Positions 53,392 to 64,000 of a stretch of DNA of 64,000 bases are shown here, piece after piece. The first letter of the stretch is position 1. Each line of letters begins with the position of its first letter. A program made the position numbers and the translations under genes. Under the pieces are notes generated by a model. It worked only from the letters and a program-made list of their open reading frames with translations, was not told where the DNA came from and did no database searches. This DNA comes from Copromyces sp. CBS 386.78 (lineage: Eukaryota > Ascomycota > Sordariomycetes > Sordariales > Sordariaceae), in assembly GCA_030685235.1 (NCBI GenBank), contig MU839107.1, forward strand, positions 62,001 through 126,000. Reading direction: 5' to 3'.

Positions 53392-56300
53392 CTACTGGCG
53401 CCATTGGAAGAAGAAGGGGTGATCAAACAGGAGGCAGGTCGCGAACGCCGCCTCAACGCCGCCTCCAAGCATTGCGTTGTTGCATTCATGTAAGGTATGA
53501 ATGTCATGTATAAAGAAGAGTTTTATAAGTTCGGTTGTCACTTTATTCGGAAGGTTTGGAGTGGTCTAGGTCTACGTGGGCTAATTTTCGGGGATACCAA
53601 CAAATGGACGGTGCGGTTCTTCCCATCAAAGCGGCTGTCGCTGTCAGCTGGAAGGTCAACAACACCATGGACGAGAACGGACAACAAGTCACCAGTGAAG
53701 AGCTGAAAGTGTTTTGAGGGAACCGAAGTCAGCATTGTGATGTTCAAAAATTTGTGTGCGCGAGGGGGGGAAAGAGCGCTCAGAGAGAGGAGGTGAGCAA
53801 AGCTACCTCTACCTTGGACACCTGCACTTATATGTCACGTTCGCAAGAATAAGCTGGTAGTAGCATAGTCCGTAGAATGCATGTTCTCAAATTCTGTTCC
53901 TGCAGAGGCACCGCCAGCATCCTGCACCAATCTTTGCGTGCGTCTTTGCATCCGACTATCGTCGATCACCAAGTTGCCATCCATGCGTGGTTACTGTGTC
54001 CCAAATCTTAACGGCTCCCCGCAGAAGCTCATATCCCTCTTCGGTTGTGAGAATGGCGCTCGATGAGACCATTCTGATCATGTTTATTTGCATTCAAGCT
54101 AGGTAACTTGCTCGTTGTCGCTTTTCGTTCATTGCGCCATTGCTGCCTCCTCCGCCTCCTAGGCCCGCATCGCTTCCTACGAGCCTACGTCCCTAACGCC
54201 CTCTCTGATATCATCCTTGCCATCTGGTCATTTACTCATTTGTCCCTCTAATTTCCCGCCTCTTCCACCATCCTTCATACCCCCATCCGCTTCTCCCATC
54301 ACCTGTACAGGCGTTCTTTCTGCCACAATCTTGTCGACAATCACCAGGTCTTCTTGCCCTTCCATCGTCGCCTATGTTCCCACTGTCTGTCTGTTCCACA
54401 CAAGCGGACCGTACATGGATGGGCACCGGTGATGAACCAATCACATCGATGTTTGATGCCACATTGGGAATGTGGGCACAACGCTAGTGCAACCAAGAAT
54501 CGAAGTCTATCTCAACGTCGTGACATCGGGGAAACATGCTCTGGATAGTCTCAGGTCGTGAACGTGGTCGGCAGAGGGGCATATCGGGGTCTCGGGGTTG
54601 GCAAACGCCATAGGGATGCCAACCTAACATATGGAAGCGGCAGATTGGGTGAGCTGATTGACGGGATAGGCGGCAAAAAAGTCTTTCGGGGTTCGGGGGT
54701 AACGACGCGTCGCTCGGTTCGGTGCATCGGTACCGTAGGCTGTGCTATGATGTGCATGCATTGGAGGCAATGCACGCAATGCGTTCGAATACACCTGCAG
54801 AAGCAAGAAATGCAGGACGTTGGAGTATGATTAGGTAGGTACATATAAAAGTCAGCTATAAGAGACCACTCGTAAACAAAAACAAAGTGGAAGGGTCGAA
54901 GACATGGCCACGACGCTCAGCTTTTCCCTCGATCGCTACCTAGGTACCTTACTCCTTCGCTCCCAAGACCATGGAACTCGGACCGACTAAGCGGAACGGA
55001 GCGCTCCAATTTTCCAGGACCTGGTGATATTCGATCGAATTGAGTGAATCGTTAGCGGGAGAACCCGACTGTCTTGGCGAGCCGCTGGCATCATTCCGTC
55101 TAAGTCGAGCATGAGGATGAGATGCAGCGGTCGGTATAGGTCATCCAAGCGTCTAGGGGTGTCTTCACAGCCGGGAGCCTGGCACGGTGCTTTGGTTGTT
55201 CGGGGCAATACGAATAGTCCTGGTGAGTTCTTTCGGGTAGTACGATGACGGATGCTGTTTTCTATCTCGGGGAAGTTGCCGGTGGGACAAGGGACAATCT
55301 ATCAATCGCTTCAATGTTGGGTCGCCGGCTTCCTATCGCTCCACGTCTTCGATCGTGTGCCCTCGTTGTCGACGTCGAGTCTGTCCTTCCTGCCTCTATC
55401 GTGAACTCGGACCCCATTGGCATCGTGGGCCGAACGGCATAGACATCCAGATGGAAGGCAGCGACATAGCAGTCGTTGCCTCGGCGTACTGGTAGGACGG
55501 CCATTCCATGTCGGTCGCAGGCACCGTCTTTGGTCGACGTCGAAAAAGCGGCCTTCCCTTTCAACGACTGAACACATCGGACAATCGATTGTTTTTTTGC
55601 GCGGCGTGGCTACAGAGTACAGACAAAGAATGGGAGCGCACTTCTCGATGAGCACCTGCTCTTTGTCGGGGATCTGCCGGGCGACGGCTTTTTGGTCAGC
55701 GGGTTCGATAATGAAGAGGGAGCGGGCGCTCCCCGAGCATTGCCCACTTCAGCCCTTGGCAGGGAGGGGATGGGTACCTCTACACAATAGACTTGGAACG
55801 ACCAGGTCGAGTATGGCGCAGCATTCAGTCACTCCTCGATTATGTGGCTGGGATTGCCAAGACATGAAGGTCGGTCAGGCCCTCTTACCCGCAGTTGTTG
55901 CTGCGATGGTGTCGTTGAGGCTGGTGTTCACAACCAGGGAGGCAAGTGGCACCGGTTGGCTTGGGAAGGTTCGATGCTCTCGATGGAATCGATACAATGC
56001 TTGCCAGGGCTTGGCAGAAAATCCCACTTGTTTCAAAGCCGAGGGCTGCTAGTAGTCTGCCTGCACGGTGCCGCCGTACTGTGTAAAGGGAGGAAAAGGA
56101 TCTGAGTTGGCAGGGAAGATGGCGGATTGAGAACGAGACAAGAGACGAGTGGTTAGCGTTGAGAATGTCAGCCTCAACCCCTGTTCAGCGGCAGCCTCAA
56201 GGTTCGAAGTCGGTAGAGGTAGACTTGAAAAGCGTTGTTGCTGAACCGTTTCCCAAACCTCAACCCCTCCGTGCCTTGACACCATCACCGACCAACATCC

Positions 56301-56497
56301 AAAAGTTGACCTACTACTACGTGATCAACAACCCACTACTACAACGCCTTGAGCGTGTGAAACCTTGATTGCAATAAAATACGGCGTAGAGCAGGGAGAC
56401 ATAGTAGGACCAGATGCAAAGGAACCAGCAAGTACCATAGGAAGACGGAAGAACCAGGAAAAGGAGGAAAAGAAAAAGGAAAGGAAGAAAAAAGGGA
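53392..56497. other. 3.1-kb gene-poor region
   Basis: No gene supported. A frame at 53561-53716 (ANFRGYQQMDGAVLPIKAAV ... EELKVF) has protein-like composition and may be the end of a lost gene, but it has no start and no recognisable family. Confidence 0.35.
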
Positions 56498-56640
56498 TGT
56501 GCAGTCTGGGAGTCGAACCCAGGACCTTTCGCAGCCACCGCGGATTCCAGCACTGTCTAATGAGGGTGCCACCCCCCATATTCGGTACTGGAACCTTCCG
56601 CGTTGAGAAGCGAACGCGCTGACCACTGCGCCAACCGCAC
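56498..56640 (-). tRNA. tRNA gene with a 70-nt intron, anticodon CTC (Glu by decoding)
   Basis: On the minus strand, exon one is 56640-56604 and exon two 56533-56498, 73 nt after splicing. Acceptor stem GTGCGGT pairs with ACTGCAC (one G-U). The D arm is GCGC-AGTGGTCA-GCGC, the anticodon stem TTCGC pairs with GCGAA only across the intron, and the loop is T-T-CTC-A. The T arm is CTGGG-TTCGACT-CCCAG. U8, G15, G18G19, U33, A37, T54T55C56 and discriminator A are all present. The intron sits after position 37, the canonical place, and T-rich sequence (TTTTTT) follows 7-8 nt after the 3' end as a pol III terminator. The body does not look like the usual fungal tRNA-Glu, so charging identity is unsure. 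Confidence 0.7.
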
Positions 56641-57070
56641 ATTGGTTTTTGTTGAAGAGTGTACACAAAATTCTCATACATATACCCCTCGCGAGGGAAG
56701 CCGGGAGGGGCCTGGGACACGGGTAGCTGCCTTGGGACTTGGGACTGGACCGGTCACGGGCGGGGAGGACCCAGTGAGTGATGACGTGAATGAGTGGGGG
56801 ACTACGCGTTCCATTGCTCATATGGACTGCCCGGTTTGCGAAGGAAGGCATGGCATTGTGAGAAGGAGCGAGGCGACGGGACAGGAGGTCTTTTCCGCTG
56901 CCCTAGAGGTAAAACCCTAGTAGGTATTCCCACCACTTTCTCTCTCCTGGTGACCGCACACATTCAATTTTCTGTTTTCCCTTCTTCCTTTTCCCCTCCT
57001 CCACACAACGTTCAACTTCGACGGCGCGTCGTGATCAGCCATCCATCGCCACCACTTCTTGTCTTCCTAC

Positions 57071-57661
57071 ATGTACACACAACCACTTCCATCCTTTACC
57101 AACTTTCATCATCTTGTCTGCTTCGAACTCGTACAGCCCCCCTTCCTCTCACTAGAGGAGACGCCTTGCTGGCGGAGGCCGCAAAGAGAGACTCAGCACA
57201 TCTGCTCTGCGGCTCGAGCATCGCCAGCTCATCTTAAAGATACGACCAAAGGTACGCACATCATCTACGACGACAGATCTTCGTCGGCCTTTCTTATCTC
57301 CTCCCTTCCATCCAGCCTGAAAAACGTCCCTTTTTCTCTCCACTTGCACGACATGATGCCCTGTCTCCCTCTACCTGCATGGTACCCCGACAAGGCCCGA
57401 GACTGAAGGCATGCTCGACACGTTGCCGTCTGACATAAACTGACTTGGCACTGAGTCTACTAGCCTACCAGCACGGACGCGACATTGATGGTGATCTCGA
57501 GAACCTCGCTCAGAGGATGCAATCAGGCAAATCCCCAAGGAAGCGGAGGCCCGTCGCCGCGAGGGTATGTCAAGTGATACTCGACGTGCCCAAGATTCTC
57601 ACCAGTTGTTAGCTAACTCAAACATCAACAGGAGGCGTCCCCACGAAGAAGACAAAGATAG
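57071..57661 (+). CDS. Possible small three-exon gene, unknown
   Basis: Tentative model 57071-57251, 57464-57564, 57632-57661, 103 residues. Splice signals are good: GTACGC..ACTGAC..TAG, and GTATGT..GCTAAC..ACAG, and phases fit. The middle exon reads YQHGRDIDGDLENLAQRMQS followed by a basic block (KSPRKRRPVAAR), and the last exon EASPRRRQR then TAG. The first exon is less protein-like. No family is recognised; it may be a nuclear protein or a fortuitous model. Confidence 0.3.
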
Positions 57662-58227
57662 GTATTATCTTCGGCGTTCATTCCCACACTTCCCATCGTA
57701 TCTGGGACTGCAAGCTTCCGGGTCCCCAAACACCCATCTCCGGTCCAGGTGGTCTTTGACCGGAACGTAATTCTCCAAACCACCCCGCCATCCCGTAGGG
57801 GTCACGGCCCCAATGCTCAGCATAACTGCGGTGCGGACTGTGTCGTTGTCCATCTATCAGGACAATTTCGATCCAAGTTCTAACAGGAACTCCTCCGTAG
57901 CGGGTTACCCTCATCTGAGAATCACCGCCTTCCCCCTTTCCCGCCCAATTGACGCTGGATTTTTTCCAGACAGGCCTGGGAATTGGAAAAGATTTCAATC
58001 TTCTAGCACCCTCCCAGCTGCTCTTACGGCTCCTTCCCCGGTTCTCATTGCGGCTCCGCCCCCGGCTGCTCTAACAGCTCCCGAACCTTTCCCAGCTTAC
58101 GGCGCTCAGTTTGCCTCGCCCCCTCCTTCGGAGCCGTTTCCGTTCCACAGAACCCACGCCCAGAGCCATCAGCCACAGTAGCAACGGCCGTGTCGGGTGT
58201 CTCGATGCGGTCGACTTCCTCGACTAC

Positions 58228-58324
58228 AGGCCTGTTCAGGTCCGCGTTAGGGATTTTAGGAAATAAACGTGTTAACGTGCAGGGTCCGCAGCTGCATTCA
58301 TGCAACATTAAGGCAGCGTTAAGG
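58228..58324 (-). repeat. 97-bp dispersed repeat, right inverted copy
   Basis: Inverted copy of 50281-50377; starts AGGCCTGTTCAGG and ends GGCAGCGTTAAGG. Differences from the left copy cluster near the GCATTCATGCAAC segment. Confidence 0.9.
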
Positions 58325-59637
58325 CACGGTGCTGACATGGAGTTCAAAGATGAGGACGAGTATGGAATGGACTTGACTCAATGATCGTAGGAGGGGTGCG
58401 GGAGAACCAAGAGAGGGGCATGGCCAACATGAGACACCAGTGTGTCTTTGGAAAACATAGCGGGGGAGAGGTGCTCTACGCCGTATCATCTCTCCGCTAC
58501 CACCGAGCCGGCACAAGGACCTTGGCCATCGCCACCTATAGAAGAAGCCGAACAGTCAGATAAACACTCATGTACGATAGTCTGGATATGAGTTTTAGCC
58601 AAGTTGATTGCTATGCGAGAGTTCGTGGCTCCTGTGACACAGTAACCCTTTGTTGTCGTTTCCCCTGCATGATGCATGACTCTTGATGCAGACGGCAGGG
58701 TAAGGAGTGTCAATCAAGAGAACAGCATCAGAGAATGGGAGTAAACAATGTGAGTGTTTCCATTGTGAGTAAATCGTCATATGAGTCATTGCATCCGCCG
58801 ATTGTTCATCACACATCTCAGCTTAAGAGGAGGCAGTGGCAAGTGTCATGGTCACTCATGGAGTGCTAAAAGACACTCTTGCTTCCGTTCCTCCATCTTG
58901 CATCGTTATAAATATTAACTGAAGGATCCAGAAGTTCGCAGAAAAGATGATATCGCCATGTCCTGCACCGAAAACATCCACGACGACTCTCCAGGTTGTC
59001 CAAAGCATCTTCAATCATTCAAGCCAGTTTGGTTATCCTAAGGCACTTTCCCACCGAAAAGTCGCGTTCAGAGAGTGAATGAGCACTGAACAGCACCTCT
59101 TCCTTCCTGGTTGACCTTTAACCTGAGGAGCGCTTTCCAAGGTTGGGCTTTCCTCCCACTTCACCTTCCTCAGTTGCAAAGGTTTGGAGCTGCTCCACAA
59201 GATATTTTTGGAGTCTGGCGGTACCTATTAGATCCTCTCCACACTTTTCTTTCGGGGTCTGAGACTTTTCTCTGTTGCATCGGACATCGATCTCCAACTC
59301 GACGACCCAAAATCGCCAACACAATTACCTCTCAGAACCGAGCTACTTTCGTGCATAGCATCGACCATCGACAAGCAACATCGCGCTTCATCTCTCGACA
59401 ACCCTTACTGCTGCTCGTCTACAGAGCTACCTGTGCGCGTCCCGCCAGCAACAACCCAACCCGCGCAATTTTGTACTTTATCTCTTCCACCCTACCTTCC
59501 GTCGCCGACAAACAACAAGCTCGTCTCGACAACTTGCCTATCCTTAACATTCTTCTTTCTCCATTCTCAAACAACGACCCAGTTGGTATATACTTTTTGC
59601 TGCTCAACCCAAAAACATTGGATCTCAAGCCGCAGAC
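58325..59637. other. Intergenic region upstream of the orphan gene
   Basis: About 1.3 kb. The final 250 bases are rich in CAACA and pyrimidines like other leaders here. No other feature recognised. Confidence 0.4.
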
Positions 59638-60864
59638 ATGAACAACTTGAATACCGACCACCAATTGAAGAGCTTCGTTCCTAGAATGGAACAAGCCGCG
59701 GCCCAGCACAACCCCTATCTCGTGAACTATTGGCAAATCATTCGTAAGTTATTCCCTCATCGGTTGTTTCCTCCCATCGCAATGCCGCCAATGAGGTTCC
59801 GCTCGCTAATTCCTTTCCAACCAGTCGCCATCCAAGAGAACCTGAAACAACCCGCTAGTGCAGAGTTCGGCGGCGTTGAGGTGATCAAGAGCTGGGAAGA
59901 GATCAAGAGGATGGCGCAGTGGAACGACCAGCACGACCGTTTTTCGAGGTCTGCTTACGAATATCTGAGGTTTGCCTACGACCTCGGCGCTTCCGAACAG
60001 GCAATCAAGCGGATTGCCCACACCAAGCCGTACATCCGTGAGGAGGCATTGGCTGGCATGAACGCCCATGAGTTGGCGCTCAGCCGGAAGATCTCAAAGG
60101 GTAATCAGGAGGAAGACCAGACCTATGAATGCCGTATGCGCTCGGAGGCTGAGCACTGGGTACACGACAAGATCGTGTGCGACTACACCAAGAAGCGTGT
60201 CCCCCAGAGTGCCCGTCTTGACATCCCCATCTTCGCATACGACGAGGCCGTATACGTCAAGGAGATGGTAGAGGCAATGACGAACATGGTCGGCCCAAAG
60301 GACGGCAATGCAGCCCAGATCGACACCGTCAAGAAGATGTCAAAGGGCGTTGTCGAGCATGTTGCCTGGCATTTATTCGTAAGTACCTGTAATCATTGAC
60401 CCTACAAGTCATCCTAGATAGCTGACTAACGAGCCGTATAGCGCGAGTCCAGATATGCGCAGAATGGCGACGCCCAGGTCCAACCCTGGTGCACTGGCTT
60501 CTACCTGCGCGAGTACGACACGTGGCAGGAGAGGTGGGACGATATGATTGCGCTCATGACAGTGAGTAGTCGACCGGACATAATAAAATCGTGAATGGGG
60601 TATTTCTAACTGCCTGAAACAGAAGTCCAAGGCGGCAGTGGCCGACCTGATCATTACCACCTATGTCAAGCGCTTCGCGAACGACCCTTGCTACGAGTTG
60701 CAGGTAAGTTGGCTAGTATCTTTCCGACCACAGATAGGCGGCTACTGACAGTTTTATAGCGCAAGGAAGCCAATGACCGCAACAACAAGGAGAGGGCTCG
60801 TAAGGCTAGGGAACAGGCGGCGGTCGCTGGCCAGGCTCCTGGAGCGGGAGGTGCTAACCATTAG
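59638..60864 (+). CDS. Orphan protein, five exons
   Basis: Exons 59638-59743, 59825-60378, 60442-60561, 60623-60703, 60760-60864 give 321 residues. All four introns (56-81 bp) have good donors (GTAAGT, GTAAGT, GTGAGT, GTAAGT) and acceptors, with branch sites such as GCTGACTAAC, and every phase fits. The first intron is also open to translation. The protein is charged, helical and soluble, without signal peptide: NYWQIILAIQENL, EVIKSWEEIKRMAQWNDQHD, YEYLRFAYDLGASEQAIKRI, CDYTKKRVPQSARLDIPIF, WDDMIALMTKSKAAVADLI, and a basic Ala/Gly tail (NKERARKAREQAA). No known domain is recognised. Intact splicing signals beside RIP-like DNA argue that it is under selection or recently acquired. It may be a lineage-specific accessory gene. 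Confidence 0.75.
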
Positions 60865-61217
60865 CAGCTTTCTGCTTCCAAAGACAAAAAACCGTCACCC
60901 AGCAGAGCGTACTACCCAGAAGAAAGAGGAGGATGGCCAGTGATTAGTCGGCGTGGTTATACAACTAGTTTGGAATTTGAAGTCTGAAGATCTAAAGAGG
61001 AAGAGTCATTCTGGAGTGGATGCCATCAAGGGATGGTTCATGTACAAGACCCGGGATAGCTGGAAACGACGGGGTACATGCTGGGATCATGAATGGTGTA
61101 GGGAAATTAGGGAATAGAGCTTCTATCTGGCCAAATGAGGTTGGGAACATAATCAAGAAAACTCTCGGCAAGGCGTCAGTATAGGTTAGAGAAGTACCTC
61201 TTACGATTCCCCTAGGC

Positions 61218-61717
61218 CATGCCCATGGCATGCTCAACCATATTGGGCTCGATCATCATCCTGCTAGGGATCCGATCATGGAAGGCCAGGCCAAGATTGT
61301 CACGCATGAGACCATAGCGAGCCCCATGCAAAACACGGACGGCTTCAATGAAGATGAGCAGCTTTAAGACGGTTTCCACATTGCGGATCTTGAAGACATC
61401 AATCTTGCAAACTTGGACATGTCTGCCCGGCATCATCGACGAATACAGATCGACCAAACCGTTGCGGATTATGTGGCCCAACAGAACGCAGTTGCTCTTG
61501 ACGACAACGCCCATGAGGCTTATCGTGGTGCCGCAAACAATCTCCCTACGAACCAGACGGCATCGAGGAAGATGACGCCGATGACGGTGCGGCCGCCACT
61601 TACCCCGCCGAGTCACACAACGGGCGCAAGCGCAAGCGAAACGGGTCCGGGTCCGATGACAATGATGACAATGATCATAATGGCATGCGTCCCGGGCAGC
61701 GTAGACGCTTCAGCTAA
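61218..61717 (+). pseudogene. Nuclear-protein-like pseudogene with a stop and a frameshift
   Basis: A frame from about 61218 (in-frame ATG 61230) reads HIGLDHHPARDPIMEGQAKI and continues to EDEQL, a TAA at 61365-61367, then DGFHIADLEDINLANLDMSA and QTVADYVAQQNAVALDDNAH. Near 61549 the protein-like reading moves to another frame: EPDGIEEDDADDGAAATYPA, then HNGRKRKRNGSGSDDNDDND and a final GQRRRFS stop at 61717. The TAA could come from CAA by one C-to-T change. The RKRKR block and acidic repeats suggest a former nuclear protein. Family unknown. Confidence 0.5.
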
Positions 61718-62167
61718 GAGATGGATATATATATGCGGTCTACGATGAAGACAGCAACGTCAATAGTGTAGTAACGTTGGTGGCGTGTTTCCCACTACAC
61801 CCTTGAGGTTGGTTCGGTCTCGGTCTCGGTATCATTCCCGTCCGCACGGTCTCAAGCCTCAACACGGGAGGCATCCGTACCTTGAGCTTCCAGAGACGGA
61901 TGAGGTCAGTAAGTCATCGAGACCTTGCGCACACTGTTGACCTTGCTAACCACATTAATACTTCAAGTGCCGTACGTAATGCTATCGCAGCTCTCTACGC
62001 GGTCCGGAAAGCCATGACGGTTCGCCAGTTCCTCAACGAGGGCGCAGCAATTGCGCTTCAGACCAAGCAGGCGAGGAACAAAGAGTGATCATGAGGATGG
62101 GATTCTCAAAGCCTTCATTTACCCCTTGGTAATGTACCTACTACCGTAGCGGAAAAATCGGGCTGTC

Positions 62168-62252
62168 ATCTAGGCTAGAAAGGCCTATCTAGGCTAGATA
62201 TGCAATCTCACCAGATTCTAAGTCTAGCCTAGATTCTGAGTTTAGCCTAGAT
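62168..62252. repeat. Cluster of CTAGGCTAGA direct and inverted repeats
   Basis: Four copies of an 11-12 bp word: TCTAGGCTAGA at about 62169 and 62189, and its inverse TCTAGCCTAGA at about 62223 and (with one change) 62241. The two inner copies flank about 20 bp and could form a hairpin. They lie at the edge of the AT-rich block. Confidence 0.8.
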
Positions 62253-62260
62253 ACTTGGGG

Positions 62261-64000
62261 AGAGCCTCTAATTAGTTAGATCTATTTCGATTCTTCACCC
62301 CTATAAGCATGTGCTGGATTTGTTATGTTCTAGCACGTACTTATAGCGGCTATATTCGTACGTACGGACCTCCCTAATAGAGCCCTTTAAATATAATTAG
62401 TAAAGTTAATAAGTTAGCGAATATTTATAGTAATTATAACGAAACGTACGGGCTACCGAATTAATTAATACGCGAAATATATTGTAGCGTACTATTAATA
62501 TACGAAATATACTATAGCCCGGGCGTACTATATAAAGCTATTACGAAACTTTCTATTTATAATATCTATAAATTAATCGTACTTATATTATATAATACTA
62601 CAAAAATATAATAAATAATTATAATAAGGAGAATAATATTGGATAATCCGTTTTTTTTCTATTCGTACTATATTAAAGTAAGGTAGATTAAATATAAAGA
62701 CTAGGGTAAAAGGTACCGCTTAAATAATATTATAGTAAAATATATATTAGAGAGCCTTAGAAGTTAAAACGATAATTATAGGGCGTATGCAATAAAAAAG
62801 CTATTAACGATATAGCGATAGGGCGAATATAAAATATCAAATCCTAATAGTCTTCGTAATAATAATTATAATAAGTATAATATAATATAAAGGTAGAATA
62901 TTTATTAAAGGGCTAAATTAGAAGTAACAAGTATAGTAATAAGTAATACGCTCTTAGTAGAAATTAAAAAGGTTAATTAATTCGTTAGTAAGTAAGTATT
63001 TATTAAAATTAAAATCGTTATAATAATTATTAAAGGGTATATTACTACATCTTTTCTTATTACGTTTAATAATTCCCCGGCTACTTTTAATATAACCGGT
63101 AGGTATATTAGTAGTAGGATTATTAGCTATGCTAAATAGGGTACTTTTATTAGAAGTAGTATTAGAAATAGTATTAGAAGTTAGGCGGGATTAGGATTAT
63201 ATACCGATCTGGGTAAGGTTAAAAGTAGAAGTAATTAATATTTAGCGTCTACCTCTATATATAAATATAGTTCGTTAAAGGCCTATATTTATAAGCGTAG
63301 AAGTAAATTCCTATTGAAATTGGCTAATATTCCGAATTCTTAATATAATTATATCCTTAATAAAGGAAAGTTTAAGACGAAATTTCCGGGTAGAAAATTC
63401 AGAATTTGTTTTAGCAACGGGAACGTTAATAGCCAGCGGAAGGAAGGATAAGGGTAGCAGTTTAACTAGATTCGGCCGGTATTTAAAATCCTTAAACGGC
63501 GAAATTTGCTTAGGTATATTGAAAGTAATAACTAGCTTAAATAGTAATTGTAGCGGGGATTGTAGCGGGGAAGACAATTCGGATAATTCTATAGTACGGG
63601 CAATAATATAGGCAGCCTCTTCCTTATCCGCCTTCTTTTAAATAATAAAACGGGCAGCCTCTTCCTTATCCGCTTTCTTTTAAGTAGTAAAACGGGTAGC
63701 CTCTATAATACGGGCAGCCTCTATTACTTTTTTAGCCTCTTCTATAATATAGGTAGCCTCCTCTTTATTAGCCTTTTCTTTAGCTTTAGCAATAAAACGG
63801 GTAGCCTCTACAATACAGGTAGCTTCTTCTTTATCCGCCTTTTTCTAAATAGTAAGATAGGCAGCCTCCTCTACCTTCTTAGCCTCTTCTATAATAAGAG
63901 CAACCTCTTCTTTATCGGCCTTTTCTTTAGCTTCGGTAATAAAATAGGTAGCCTTTATAATACAGGCAGCCTCTTTTTTATCCGCCTTTTTTTAAATAGT
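62261..64000. repeat. AT-rich, RIP-like repeat block running off the window
   Basis: Base composition changes abruptly at about 62.3 kb. TpA is very frequent and CpA looks scarce by eye, the signature left by C-to-T changes in repeated DNA. The block opens with GAGCCTCTAATTAGTTAGAT, nearly the same as the terminus of the element at 52.8 kb. It is likely a mutated transposable element or other repeat, possibly heterochromatin or near a chromosome end. Confidence 0.8.
63311..64000 (-). pseudogene. RIP-mutated coiled-coil gene, truncated by window end
   Basis: One minus-strand frame runs from 64000 to a TAG at 63311 with four internal stops (at 63992, 63845, 63680 and 63638). Each stop stands in the same repeated context, before KKADK, where glutamine would fit, so CAA or CAG to TAA or TAG is the simple explanation. 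Upstream of 63600 the frame encodes degenerate repeats (KKADKEEAA; EEAKKVEEAAY; EATRFIAKAKEKA), a charged coiled coil. The last 88 codons (QISPFKDFKYRPNLVKLLPL; PVAKTNSEFSTRKFRLKLSF) are a different, basic segment. The family was not recognised; the rest of the gene lies beyond the window. Confidence 0.65.

Noticed and set aside
53561..53716. Protein-like frame ending EELKVF
   Set aside because: Too short, no start or splice acceptor identified, and no recognisable family; left as a remark only.
57813..58181. 122-codon Pro/Ala-rich plus-strand frame
   Set aside because: Low complexity, no domain, and antisense frames are equally long; not enough support.
61882..62088. 68-codon frame (DLAHTVDLANHINTSSAV...)
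   Set aside because: Composition is plausible, but there is no ATG near its start and no link to the neighbouring pseudogene could be shown.

Overview
The window looks like nuclear DNA of a filamentous ascomycete, most likely a Sordariales fungus close to Neurospora or Sordaria. The reasons are short GT..AG introns with CTAAC/CTGAC branch points, fungal-only families (Zn2Cys6 regulator, Jen1-type carboxylate carrier, Yvc1-type channel, NACHT-ankyrin receptors) and a right end that is AT-rich, rich in TpA, and has stops replacing glutamine codons, as expected from repeat-induced point mutation (RIP). No species is assigned. All homology statements come from reading the sequence; no search was run.

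Layout. 0-2.3 kb: the 3' end of an MFS permease and ribose-5-phosphate isomerase. 2.8-17.3 kb: an accessory island with an ankyrin plus subtilisin (S8) protein on the minus strand, an uncharacterised protein, and a very large alpha/beta-hydrolase-NACHT-ankyrin-SPRY receptor gene. This island resembles fungal NLR-type self/non-self recognition loci. The receptor gene is split inside its ankyrin repeats by a 735-bp element with 43-bp terminal inverted repeats and an 8-bp target duplication (hAT-like). It also has a TAG that cuts off an in-frame tail.

18-45 kb is the ordinary gene-bearing part: a Jen1-like carboxylate transporter, a Zn2Cys6 transcription factor with a 1.2-kb intron between its DNA-binding and regulatory parts, a decayed relative of the ankyrin-S8 gene (31 kb), a Yvc1/TRP-like channel, a low-complexity protein with an APDGE minisatellite, a METTL16-family methyltransferase, a Thr-rich membrane protein and an XAP5/FAM50 protein. 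Spacing is wide, with long untranslated or promoter regions.

45-64 kb is gene-poor: ankyrin and retropepsin relics (47-48.4 kb), a hairpin, a 97-bp inverted repeat in two copies 7.9 kb apart, two decayed copies of an unrecognised gene (50.6-52.5 kb), a MITE-like inverted-repeat element (52.8-53.3 kb), an intron-containing tRNA gene (56.5 kb), a well-spliced five-exon orphan gene (59.6-60.9 kb), a pseudogene (61.2-61.7 kb), and from about 62.26 kb a RIP-like AT-rich block holding a mutated coiled-coil gene that runs off the window.
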